The notes beneath the pieces are model-generated. The model made no database searches and was not told the DNA's origin. It was given only the letters and a program-made list of their open reading frames with translations. Positions 43,859-51,592 of a DNA stretch of 64,000 bases are shown here, one piece after another. The first letter of the stretch is position 1. The number at the start of each line of letters is the position of its first letter. Origin of the DNA: Flavobacteriales bacterium UBA1531 (GTDB lineage Bacteria; Bacteroidota; Bacteroidia; Flavobacteriales_D; Sanyastnellaceae); NCBI GenBank assembly GCA_002323795.1, contig DCPZ01000011.1, positions 14,131 through 78,130 of the forward strand. Reading direction: 5' to 3'. Both the position numbers and the translations under genes were made by a program.

Positions 43859-43866
43859 CAAAGATA
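43859..43866 (-). promoter_or_regulatory. -7 box TATCTTTG for the rimP-nusA-infB operon
   Basis: Perfect TANNTTTG on the minus strand, upstream of the leader hairpin and about 107 nt before the rimP GTG. No clear TTTG is seen at -33. Confidence 0.6.
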
Positions 43867-43912
43867 GCGCATTCTCATGGAATTCCCCATCCAGGTTATG
43901 CAAATGTGGCGC

Positions 43913-43920
43913 TATTTTCG
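43913..43920 (+). promoter_or_regulatory. -7 box TATTTTCG for the AlbA_2-type gene
   Basis: TATTTTCG (one base off consensus) 33 nt before the ATG at 43954. It supports that start rather than the longer upstream frame, which would run through the rimP leader hairpin. Confidence 0.45.
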
Positions 43921-43953
43921 GCAAGAGCATTCAAACCAAACCTTGCCATCGCC

Positions 43954-44643
43954 ATGTCCTATGTCCTGCAGATGATCGAAGAAGGGGAGCATCAAACCCA
44001 AGACTTCAAGATGCGAGTGGACAATGCACGTAAGATTGCAAAGACCATTGTGGCCTTTGCCAATAGCGAAGGTGGACGGCTTCTTATTGGAGTCAAGGAC
44101 AACGGCGGAATCGTAGGTGTTCAGGCAGACGAAGAGGTGCATGTCATCGACTTGGCTTGTCAGTCGCACTGCAAACCCACAGTAGCTTTTGAAGCACAGG
44201 TGTGGAAGGCAGAAGGCCGATCCGTTCTGGAAATTAAAGTCCCGAGATCCCCAGCGCGACCGCATTTTTGCGAAGATGAGGAAGGGAAGTGGCGTGCATA
44301 CCTCAGGCAAGAAGATCGGATTCATCGAGCCAGCCCTGTCCAGGTGAAAGTGTGGCAATATGAAATGCGCATGGATCGGTCTGAATTCCGATACGACCAA
44401 TACATCGGCAAACTTTTCGCCGCATGGCGCAATGGACGCAAACTGGCCTTCAGGCAAGTCGTTCGAATGGGGCGCCTTTCATTTGCCGACGCAGAAGACT
44501 TGCTTTGTTTGCTGGTCGTTTGGGGAATCGTTGCCTGGCAAAGAGGTCCAAAAGGTTTGACCTATGCGCTCACTGACGCAGGGGCATTGGACGAATTGGA
44601 AACGCATGGCCCAGAATCATTTCGTTGGAAAAATTATTCCTAA
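43954..44643 (+). CDS. AlbA_2/Schlafen-type putative ATP- or nucleic-acid-binding protein
   Basis: 229 residues from the ATG at 43954 (MSYVLQMIEEGEHQTQDFKM). The AlbA_2 (divergent AAA-4/Schlafen) signature is clear: IAKTIVAFANSEGGRLLIGV followed by KDNGGIVGVQADEE. The C-terminal third resembles a winged-helix segment (FRQVVRMGRLSFADAEDLL, ending in ALTDAGALDELE). Proteins of this class are often transcription-associated, but no target is known here. The gene lies 62 nt before porZ and probably starts a plus-strand operon with it. Confidence 0.82.
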   Translation: MSYVLQMIEEGEHQTQDFKMRVDNARKIAKTIVAFANSEGGRLLIGVKDNGGIVGVQADEEVHVIDLACQSHCKPTVAFEAQVWKAEGRSVLEIKVPRSPARPHFCEDEEGKWRAYLRQEDRIHRASPVQVKVWQYEMRMDRSEFRYDQYIGKLFAAWRNGRKLAFRQVVRMGRLSFADAEDLLCLLVVWGIVAWQRGPKGLTYALTDAGALDELETHGPESFRWKNYS

Positions 44644-44705
44644 CTCCGGGGCAATATCCCGAACTTTAACCCGTATCGTCTATGCCCAGAAGAGCTGAAA
44701 CACCC

Positions 44706-47213
44706 ATGACCAAAGCCCCCATATTCCAGAATTGCATTTTCCTTGGATTTGCTCTTTTGTTTCAAACCTTTACCTTGGTTTTTGGACAGATCTCTTCGGC
44801 CAGCGGCGCAAGTCTGCAGGAAAACAGACCGACTGGCTCTTGGTTTGATTACTTCCCTTATCATCGAACGGAGGAACTGGTGCACTGCCAAGGAGTTTCT
44901 AGCGAAACATCCTTCTGGGCCGTACGCACCGCACAAGCCTTGTTTCTTTATCATGAATCCGACAATAGCCTTCAGCGACTAACCACCGTGGAAGGAATGA
45001 GCGGAAGCAATCCAACTGCCATCGCCTGGGATGCAAATAGCGAGCTTTTGATCGTGGGTTATGCATCAGGTAAACTGGACCTCTTCTCAAATACGGGTGA
45101 GTGGCTTTACACCTTCAACGACATTCCTCAAAGCAATTTAATTGGTGACAAGTCCATTTTAAATATACTCTGGGGTGGCTCCGAAAACCCTGATATGATC
45201 TTCGCCGCTTGCGGTTTCGGCGTCGTAGCGTTGAACATCCGAACGCTCGATGTGCGCGATACGTGGTACGTAGAAGGACAACAAAACCTTCGGAGGTGCA
45301 ATGGTATTTCAGTGCACCAGCGGGAAGAGTCCGAAGCCGTTTATGTGGTTTGGACTGACGCTGGAATCTTCGAGGCTCCTGTAAATCACCCTTTTCTCAG
45401 TTCACCAGATGCCTGGATGCGCTGGAGTGACATACCACTTGAAACTGCTGAATACATGCACGTTATTTTTGCTCCTGACGGAGATGTAGTGGTGCACATG
45501 AAAACGGGAGACATTGAAAGTCCAGATGCACTTTGGCTGCTTGATGATGGCTTGTGGACTGCTTTTCCAAATTGGGAAGAAGGGGTTGTTCTAGACCTTG
45601 AGGCCACCCAACTCAACGATACAAACCAAAGCTGGCGGCTCGCAATCGCCGACTTTCAATCCATTCGCTTGTACAATGCAGAATATGAGCAGGTACAATT
45701 GGATTATGCAGCCGATGGAATTCCCTTGCGTGTAAGCGACATGGCCTTTAAGAATGGGCATACGGGCAGTGAAAATGAGGTGGAAGAGAGTTTCCAAGAC
45801 TTATTCATAGCCAACAATGAGCAAGGCCTTTTAAGGATGGATATCACGGGTGACGGATGGGATGATCATTGGGTTTTGGATGGCCCTCCCGTTCCATTGG
45901 TGCGGGACATTGACGCATGGAATGACCGTGTCTGGATTGCTTCGGGAGGGATTGACGGCACGTGGACCAGCATGTACCATAAACATGGGCTGTACGGATT
46001 TGAAGGCAATAATTGGCAATGGATTGAGCTCGGCGATGGAGAAAATGATGTGCTAGGAATCAATGATCCCATGTGTGTTTCAATTGATCCGCTCAACTCC
46101 GACCATGCGTATTTTGGCACATGGGAAGAAGGTTTGATTGAGGTCCTTAACAATGAAGTGGTCAATCTATTCAACGATGTCAACAGCCCCCTTGAACAAA
46201 CTGAGTTTGGAGGTTCTCCAAGGATTGGAGTTGGCGGAGTGGATTTTGATGCTCTAGGAAACCTCTGGTTCACCAATGCCTATGCAGATGAAGGATTGCA
46301 TGTGCGGCTTCAGGATGGATCGTTTCAGACCATGGGGTTGGGCGATGCTCTGGGAAATGACGGTTGGCTGGGACAAGTCCTTGCAGCCCGAAATGGATAC
46401 ATCTGGTGCATCATGCCACGCAACCAAGGACTGCTTGTATATGATACCAACAAAACACCAGAGGACACCAACGACGATGACTGGCGCGTCTTAACATCTG
46501 ATCCCGAAAAGGGGGGGCTGCCCTCAGATGATGTCTATTCAATCGAGGAAGATTTAGACGGCGAGATTTGGATAGGCACAGCAGCAGGTCCTTGTGTCAT
46601 TTACCTCCCGAGTCTAGCCTTTGAAAACAGTAATGAAAACCCGATCGCCTCACAAATACTCATTCAGCAAGATGGTAATTTTCAATTGCTGCTGGAAACC
46701 GAAATCATTCAGAGCATTTGCATCGATGGTGGCAACCGAAAATGGATTGGCACACAGAACAGCGGTGTCTACTTATTGAGTTCAGACGGAACTTCCCAAG
46801 TTTTGCATTTTGAAGCGGAAAACAGCCCTCTGCCCAGCGATCAAATTTTTGATATCGCTATCAATCACCGCAATGGTGAAGTCCTCATTGGAACAGATCG
46901 CGGCTTGATGGGATGGCGCAGCGATGCTCAGAATTTCGTTGTTGAAATCAACGAAATTCGAACCTATCCAAACCCCGTCACTGCGGGATTTGATGGCTGG
47001 ATCACCATCGATGGGCTGGCATTTGAATCCACCGTGCACATCACGAGTTCAGCGGGTCGATCCGTTGCAAAACTCAAGTCCGAAGGAGGAAGAGCGGTTT
47101 GGGATGGATTGGATTGGAATGGCCAGCCGGTGGGTTATGGCGTATACCTCGTATTCGCAACTGATGCTGAAGGGAAATCCGCTGGCACAACCAAATTTGC
47201 CATCATGCGCTGA
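44706..47213 (+). CDS. porZ: PorZ-like T9SS protein (two-propeller plus sorting-domain-like C terminus)
   Basis: 835 residues from the ATG at 44706, which gives a normal signal peptide (MTKAPIFQNCIFLGFALLFQ, cleaved near VFGQ); an ATG at 44682 is possible. The N-terminal propeller repeats are typical of PorZ: FWAVRTAQALFLYHESDNSL, VGYASGKLDLFSNTGEW and AACGFGVVALNIRTLDVRD. Later two-component-regulator-type blades include GLPSDDVYSIEEDLDGEIWI and IGTDRGLMGW. The C-terminal domain (EIRTYPNPVTAGFDGWITID ... GVYLVFATDAEG) is a sorting-like domain. In Porphyromonas, PorZ takes part in the surface attachment complex that links cargo to A-LPS; the role here is inferred by similarity. Confidence 0.8.
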   Translation: MTKAPIFQNCIFLGFALLFQTFTLVFGQISSASGASLQENRPTGSWFDYFPYHRTEELVHCQGVSSETSFWAVRTAQALFLYHESDNSLQRLTTVEGMSGSNPTAIAWDANSELLIVGYASGKLDLFSNTGEWLYTFNDIPQSNLIGDKSILNILWGGSENPDMIFAACGFGVVALNIRTLDVRDTWYVEGQQNLRRCNGISVHQREESEAVYVVWTDAGIFEAPVNHPFLSSPDAWMRWSDIPLETAEYMHVIFAPDGDVVVHMKTGDIESPDALWLLDDGLWTAFPNWEEGVVLDLEATQLNDTNQSWRLAIADFQSIRLYNAEYEQVQLDYAADGIPLRVSDMAFKNGHTGSENEVEESFQDLFIANNEQGLLRMDITGDGWDDHWVLDGPPVPLVRDIDAWNDRVWIASGGIDGTWTSMYHKHGLYGFEGNNWQWIELGDGENDVLGINDPMCVSIDPLNSDHAYFGTWEEGLIEVLNNEVVNLFNDVNSPLEQTEFGGSPRIGVGGVDFDALGNLWFTNAYADEGLHVRLQDGSFQTMGLGDALGNDGWLGQVLAARNGYIWCIMPRNQGLLVYDTNKTPEDTNDDDWRVLTSDPEKGGLPSDDVYSIEEDLDGEIWIGTAAGPCVIYLPSLAFENSNENPIASQILIQQDGNFQLLLETEIIQSICIDGGNRKWIGTQNSGVYLLSSDGTSQVLHFEAENSPLPSDQIFDIAINHRNGEVLIGTDRGLMGWRSDAQNFVVEINEIRTYPNPVTAGFDGWITIDGLAFESTVHITSSAGRSVAKLKSEGGRAVWDGLDWNGQPVGYGVYLVFATDAEGKSAGTTKFAIMR

Positions 47214-47229
47214 TGACGTAACTTCGAGC

Positions 47230-48423
47230 ATGGCCTTGTGGAAATCCAAACTGCCCGACGTCGGGACCACCATCTTCAGCGAAATGAGTGCAAGAGCTCA
47301 AGAAAGTGGAGCGCTCAATATGAGTCAAGGATTTCCTGACTTCAATCCTCCAGAAGCCTTACAAGAAATGGTTCACCAAGCCATGCGCGATGGTCATAAT
47401 CAATATGCCCCGATGGCCGGCAATCAATCGCTGAGGGAGTGGATTGGTCAAGATGTATATCACCGCACAAAACATTCGTGTTCTCCCGATTCAGAAATAA
47501 CGGTTGGAGCCGGTGCCTCCTCCTTGATTTTTGCGGCCATCCAAGCCTTGGTTCAACCCAACGATGAAATCATTGTTCTCGCACCTTGTTACGATCTTTA
47601 TGAGCCCGCTGTGCAATTAGCAGGAGGATCTCTGCGCGTTGTTCCATTGAAACATGATGACTTTCACCTAGATCTCAATGCACTACATGAGGCCTTGTCT
47701 TCTCGGACACGACTGCTCATCGTCAACATCCCGAATAACCCAACAGGTGCGACATGGACGATGGATGAGTTGGATGAATTGGCCGCATTGGTCAACGACT
47801 CCAATACACTCATTTTGAGTGACGAGGTCTATGGCCCGATGCACTACGATGGAAAGGAAGCGCTTTCCATCCTGCACCAGCAGGAACTTCGAAAACGGAG
47901 TTTGGTAGCGGCTTCATTTGGGAAAGTCTTGCATGCCACAGGGTGGAAAATTGGCTACCTCATCGCACCACCCAAATGGACACGTGAAATCCGAAAGGTG
48001 CATCAATACGATGTTTTCTCCACAGGAGCGCCCTTTCAGGAAGGTATTTCTCGGTTCCTTTCAAGTCCTAATGGTGCAGCGCACCTCGAAGAATTGGCTG
48101 GATTCTATCAAAAAAAAAGAGATCGTTTGATCGCTGGCCTATCAGGTAGTTCGTGGTCCTTTACACCTGCTGAAGCCGGCTATTTCCAAGTCCTCGATTA
48201 CAGCGCTTTCGATGACAGGGATGACCGATCAGCGACCAAGTCCTGGTGCGCGCAACCATTCAATCAAGGCATTGCGCTAATCCCTTTATCCCCCTTCTTC
48301 CCTGATGTGGCCGAACCCCAAATCCGTCGACAGCAAGTACGAGTTTGCTTTGCAAAAAATGACGCCACTCTCGATGAAGGAATCGAGCGATTGCTGAAAC
48401 TTTCAGAGATTGTGCCGCGATGA
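47230..48423 (+). CDS. Methionine/glutamine-type aminotransferase (YbdL-like)
   Basis: 397 residues from the ATG at 47230; the frame stays open upstream over the porZ 3' end, but the 102 extra codons are antiparallel in character to nothing and overlap porZ, so they are excluded. A fold type I PLP enzyme: MSQGFPDFNPPEAL, GAGASSLIFAAIQA, NIPNNPTGATW, and the PLP lysine in AASFGKVLHATGWKIGYLI. This subgroup transaminates the methionine precursor ketomethiobutyrate, often with glutamine as donor. The next gene, overlapping by 4 nt, encodes an omega-amidase-like nitrilase that would remove the glutamine-derived product, a known functional pairing in methionine salvage. Confidence 0.88.
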   Translation: MALWKSKLPDVGTTIFSEMSARAQESGALNMSQGFPDFNPPEALQEMVHQAMRDGHNQYAPMAGNQSLREWIGQDVYHRTKHSCSPDSEITVGAGASSLIFAAIQALVQPNDEIIVLAPCYDLYEPAVQLAGGSLRVVPLKHDDFHLDLNALHEALSSRTRLLIVNIPNNPTGATWTMDELDELAALVNDSNTLILSDEVYGPMHYDGKEALSILHQQELRKRSLVAASFGKVLHATGWKIGYLIAPPKWTREIRKVHQYDVFSTGAPFQEGISRFLSSPNGAAHLEELAGFYQKKRDRLIAGLSGSSWSFTPAEAGYFQVLDYSAFDDRDDRSATKSWCAQPFNQGIALIPLSPFFPDVAEPQIRRQQVRVCFAKNDATLDEGIERLLKLSEIVPR

Positions 48424-49268
48424 CTAAGTCCGCTCAAGACCTTCGTGTTGCCGCGCTTCAAACGGATCTTCATTGGGAGAATCCGAAGGCAAACATCCTA
48501 AGCACAGAGCGTCAAATGGATGTGTTAAATGATAGCACGGACTTGATTGTTCTACCCGAAATGTGGGCCACGGGATTCAGTATGAAACCGGATAAAATCG
48601 CCATGGAATGGGATGATCGATGGCGCACAAATCCCGATCAATGGCCTGCACCGCTTCAAGCCATGCTGCGTTGGAGTCAAGAAAAAAATGCTGCTGTTGT
48701 CGGTAGTCTGTCCTGCAAAATATTGCGAGGAAAACGGTATGTGAACCGTTGTTTTTTTGTATCACCAACCCAAGGTTTGGAGTGGTACGACAAGCGTCAT
48801 TTGTTTGGATTTGCTGGAGAAAATGATGTCTACAGCGCTGGAGGAAGTTCCAAAAACATCGAATGGAGAGGTTGGAAACTTCGGCTGCAGATTTGCTATG
48901 ATCTGAGGTTTCCGGTATTCGGCCGAAATCAAGCATCCAACCCTTACGACGTGCTAATTTATGTTGCCAATTGGCCGAAATCCAGAATTTCCGCATGGAA
49001 AGCTCTCGTGAATGCACGCGCGATTGAAAATCAATGTTATGCCATTGGAGTTAACCGAATAGGTGCAGACGGGAATGGAATTGCTCACAACGGCTGCAGC
49101 CTCTTGCTTCATCCAAAGGGGCATGCTCTAGCCGAGTCAATTGAAGATGAATCCGTTTGGATTCAAGCTACGCTCTCGGCAAAGGAATTGATTGATTTTC
49201 GGGCAAAGTTTCCCGTGCTCGATGATGCAGATTCTTTCGAAATCAAACAAACGCGTTCAGTCCAGTGA
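48420..49268 (+). CDS. Omega-amidase (YafV-like nitrilase-family amidohydrolase)
   Basis: 282 residues. The nitrilase catalytic triad is visible: Glu in VLPEMWATGFS, Lys in YDKRHLFGFAGEN and Cys in LQICYDLRFPVFG. The HLFGFAGEN and NWPKSRISAWKALVNARAIE segments are those of the YafV/Nit2-like omega-amidases, which hydrolyse alpha-ketoglutaramate (and ketosuccinamate) to ammonia and the keto acid. It starts within the aminotransferase stop (ATGA), so both are coupled. Its last 26 nt overlap, on the opposite strand, the end of the acyl-CoA dehydrogenase gene. Confidence 0.9.
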   Translation: MTKSAQDLRVAALQTDLHWENPKANILSTERQMDVLNDSTDLIVLPEMWATGFSMKPDKIAMEWDDRWRTNPDQWPAPLQAMLRWSQEKNAAVVGSLSCKILRGKRYVNRCFFVSPTQGLEWYDKRHLFGFAGENDVYSAGGSSKNIEWRGWKLRLQICYDLRFPVFGRNQASNPYDVLIYVANWPKSRISAWKALVNARAIENQCYAIGVNRIGADGNGIAHNGCSLLLHPKGHALAESIEDESVWIQATLSAKELIDFRAKFPVLDDADSFEIKQTRSVQ

Positions 49269-50421
49269 CATCCAAGCCCGTGATCAACAAATGAATGTCG
49301 TGGGTACCCTCGTATGTCACAACAGACTCGAGGTTCATCATGTGGCGCATGATTGGATACTCTCCCGTAATTCCCATCCCACCAAGCATTTGGCGCGCGT
49401 CACGTGCAACGGTCAAAGCCATATCCACATTGTTGCGTTTTGCCATAGAAATCTGCGGCGATGTGGCACGTCCTTCATCACGCAATTGACCCAACCGATG
49501 GGTTAGAAGCTGCGCCTTGGTAATCTCTGTGATCATTTCTGCGAGCTTCTTCTGCTGCAGCTGGAATTGGCCAATTGGACGGTCAAATTGAATTCGTTCT
49601 TTGGAATATCGGAGAGCGGCATCGTAACAATCCAAAGCTGCACCGATTGCTCCCCACGCAATGCCGTAGCGGGCAGAGTCGAGGCAACTGAGCGGGGCAC
49701 CTAAGCCATCGCGGCCAGGTAAAATATTGGTCTTCGGAACGCGAACATTGTCAAAAATCAATTCCCCTGTATCGGAAGCTCGCAAACTCCACTTACCATG
49801 CATTGTTGGCGTGCTAAAGCCCTCCATGCCTCGTTCCACGATGATGCCTTTGATTCTCCCTGCTTCATTCTTTGCCCAAACAACAGCAACATCCGCGAAT
49901 GGCGAATTGGAAATCCACATTTTCGCTCCATTCAAAATGACATCGTCACCATCTTCTTTAAAGTTGGTCGTCATTCCTCCCGGATTCGAGCCGTGATCTG
50001 GCTCAGTAAGTCCGAAGCAGCCCATCATTTCACCCGTAGCCAGTTTGGGCAAGAACTTTTGCTTTTGTTCCTCACTTCCATATTTCCAGATGGGATACAT
50101 GACCAAACTGCTCTGAACAGACGCAGTGGACCGCAATCCGCTATCACATCGTTCAAGCTCCTGCATGATTAAGCCGTAGCTGATCTGATCCAACCCCGGG
50201 CCACCATAATCCTCGGGAATGTATGGCCCGAATGCCCCAATTTCTCCCAAACCTGGGAGGAGATGACGCGGAAACTCACATTTCTCGGCCGCTTCCTCGA
50301 TGATGGGACTCACCTCTTTCTTCACCCACTGACGAGCTGTTTCTCGAATGAGCTTATGCTCCTCTGTAAGTAGGTCATCCAAGTTATAATAGTCGTGGCC
50401 TTGATATAGATCCGTGCGCAT
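49243..50421 (-). CDS. Acyl-CoA dehydrogenase, glutaryl-CoA dehydrogenase type
   Basis: 392 residues. FAD-dependent dehydrogenase; motifs CFGLTEPDHGSNPGGM (FAD/substrate region), KMWISNSPFADVAVVWAK, and the catalytic Glu in SVVTYEGTHDIHLLITG near the C terminus. The DHGSNP and YEGTHDIH signatures and the absence of a membrane anchor match glutaryl-CoA dehydrogenase (oxidative decarboxylation to crotonyl-CoA) better than short- or medium-chain enzymes. No lysine/tryptophan degradation partners adjoin it, although 3-hydroxyanthranilate dioxygenase is 10 kb away. A perfect -7 box precedes it. It overlaps the omega-amidase tail in a 3'-3' arrangement. Confidence 0.9.
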   Translation of the reverse strand: MRTDLYQGHDYYNLDDLLTEEHKLIRETARQWVKKEVSPIIEEAAEKCEFPRHLLPGLGEIGAFGPYIPEDYGGPGLDQISYGLIMQELERCDSGLRSTASVQSSLVMYPIWKYGSEEQKQKFLPKLATGEMMGCFGLTEPDHGSNPGGMTTNFKEDGDDVILNGAKMWISNSPFADVAVVWAKNEAGRIKGIIVERGMEGFSTPTMHGKWSLRASDTGELIFDNVRVPKTNILPGRDGLGAPLSCLDSARYGIAWGAIGAALDCYDAALRYSKERIQFDRPIGQFQLQQKKLAEMITEITKAQLLTHRLGQLRDEGRATSPQISMAKRNNVDMALTVARDARQMLGGMGITGEYPIMRHMMNLESVVTYEGTHDIHLLITGLDVTGLNAFV

Positions 50422-50450
50422 GATTCAATCCGTTATTGGGTTTGAGGCCT

Positions 50451-50458
50451 CAAAGATA
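50451..50458 (-). promoter_or_regulatory. -7 box TATCTTTG for the acyl-CoA dehydrogenase
   Basis: Perfect TANNTTTG on the minus strand, about 30 nt before the ATG at 50421, in the 75 nt gap after rnhA. It suggests that the gene is transcribed separately from the purN-rnhA operon. Confidence 0.55.
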
Positions 50459-50496
50459 AGGCTCGACGGAAGAAGAAATTCCCCAAACCAGCCGCT

Positions 50497-50961
50497 TCAT
50501 GCGCCATTGAGTGCTTCATATGCCAGATCCACCTCAAGATGACCCTTTTGGTAGGCCTGAACAGCCAACTGATCTACCAGCTCATTGTTGGGGTTGCCAG
50601 CATGACCTTTTACCCAATGAAACCTCACCTTGTGTGTCCGGTAAACGACCAAAAAGCGTTTCCACAAATCTGGATTTTTTTTCTCCTTGTAACCTTTCTT
50701 CTCCCACGAAAAAACCCACCGCTTCTCCACTGCATCCACAACGTATTTGGAATCGGAATAAATATCAACCTCGAAACCCGGTCTCTTCAATGCTTCTAGA
50801 GCAACAATAACTGCCAAAAGTTCCATTCGATTGTTTGTGGTGCGTCGAAAGCCCCCACTCAGTTCTTTGCGATGCTCACCAGACATGAGTAAAACACCAT
50901 ATCCCCCTGGACCGGGATTTCCACTAGCCCCACCATCGGTGTAAACCACGACTTTACTCAT
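50497..50961 (-). CDS. rnhA: Ribonuclease HI
   Basis: 154 residues, the standard RNase HI length. It cleaves the RNA strand of RNA-DNA hybrids using two metal ions. Catalytic acids: Asp in VVYTDGGASGNPGPGG, Glu in NRMELLAVIVALEAL, Asp in VDIYSDSKYVVDAV and Asp near the C-terminal VDQLAVQAYQ. The basic handle (WSWEKKGYKEKKNP-type) and HWVKGHAGNPNNELVD are present. It overlaps the end of purN by 8 nt; the same neighbourhood (DUF2723, purN, rnhA) occurs in other Bacteroidota as far as I recall. Confidence 0.97.
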   Translation of the reverse strand: MSKVVVYTDGGASGNPGPGGYGVLLMSGEHRKELSGGFRRTTNNRMELLAVIVALEALKRPGFEVDIYSDSKYVVDAVEKRWVFSWEKKGYKEKKNPDLWKRFLVVYRTHKVRFHWVKGHAGNPNNELVDQLAVQAYQKGHLEVDLAYEALNGA

Positions 50962-51592
50962 GATTCAAGGGTTTTCGCGTCAGTGCATCTTGAATTAGAG
51001 CGTCTACGGTTCGCGCGTAGTACTGATGTTCGAGTTGCGCCACTTTCAATGCAATTCGATCCGCATCGTCCTCTGGTGATAAGGAACACGAGGCTTGAAA
51101 AATAATGTCTCCTTCATCGTATTCTGAATTGACCCAATGGATAGTCATTCCTGTCTCTTTCGCACCCGCAGCTTTGACCGCGTGGTGCACGTGCATTCCG
51201 TACATGCCTTTGCCCCCAAATAGTGGCAAAAGAGCAGGATGCACGTTGATCATTCTGCTCTGAAAATGCTGAACCATTTTAGCTGGTATTCTCAAAAGAA
51301 ATCCCGCTAACACCACCCAATCGACTCGTGCTGATTTGAGCATTTCAAGCACCTCACCATTGTTCAGTTGATCTGCTTTAATCGATGCTGTTTCCAGCCC
51401 CAAAGCTTTGGTGCGTTGATAGACGCCAGCTTCGGATTCTGTCCGATTGCAGCCTACCCACACCACCTCAGCCACTTCACTGATTGCGAAGTGCCGGATA
51501 ATTTCTTCGGCATTGGTGCCTGATCCCGAGGCAAGTATGGCAATCCGCTGCTTCTCCAAGGCTTCAAAATTCGAATGCACCCATCGTCGCAA
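50954..51592 (-). CDS. purN: Phosphoribosylglycinamide formyltransferase PurN
   Basis: 212 residues from the ATG at 51592, overlapping the DUF2723 gene by 29 nt; a GTG at 51580 is an alternative. It transfers a formyl group from 10-formyl-tetrahydrofolate to GAR in purine synthesis. Motifs: ILASGSGTNAEEIIRHF, the catalytic Asn/His in MINVHPALLPLFGGKGMYG, and the Asp in VNSEYDEGDIIFQ. The overlap with rnhA downstream makes a compact three-gene unit. No other purine genes are present. Confidence 0.95.
   Translation of the reverse strand: MRRWVHSNFEALEKQRIAILASGSGTNAEEIIRHFAISEVAEVVWVGCNRTESEAGVYQRTKALGLETASIKADQLNNGEVLEMLKSARVDWVVLAGFLLRIPAKMVQHFQSRMINVHPALLPLFGGKGMYGMHVHHAVKAAGAKETGMTIHWVNSEYDEGDIIFQASCSLSPEDDADRIALKVAQLEHQYYARTVDALIQDALTRKPLNHE

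Noticed and set aside
43738..43953. 72-codon upstream extension of the AlbA_2-type frame
   Set aside because: Would run through the rimP promoter and leader hairpin, lacks similarity to the family, and a -7 box lies just before the ATG at 43954.
46924..47229. 102-codon upstream extension of the aminotransferase frame
   Set aside because: Falls entirely within porZ in another frame, and the family start MALWKSKLP follows 16 nt after the porZ stop.
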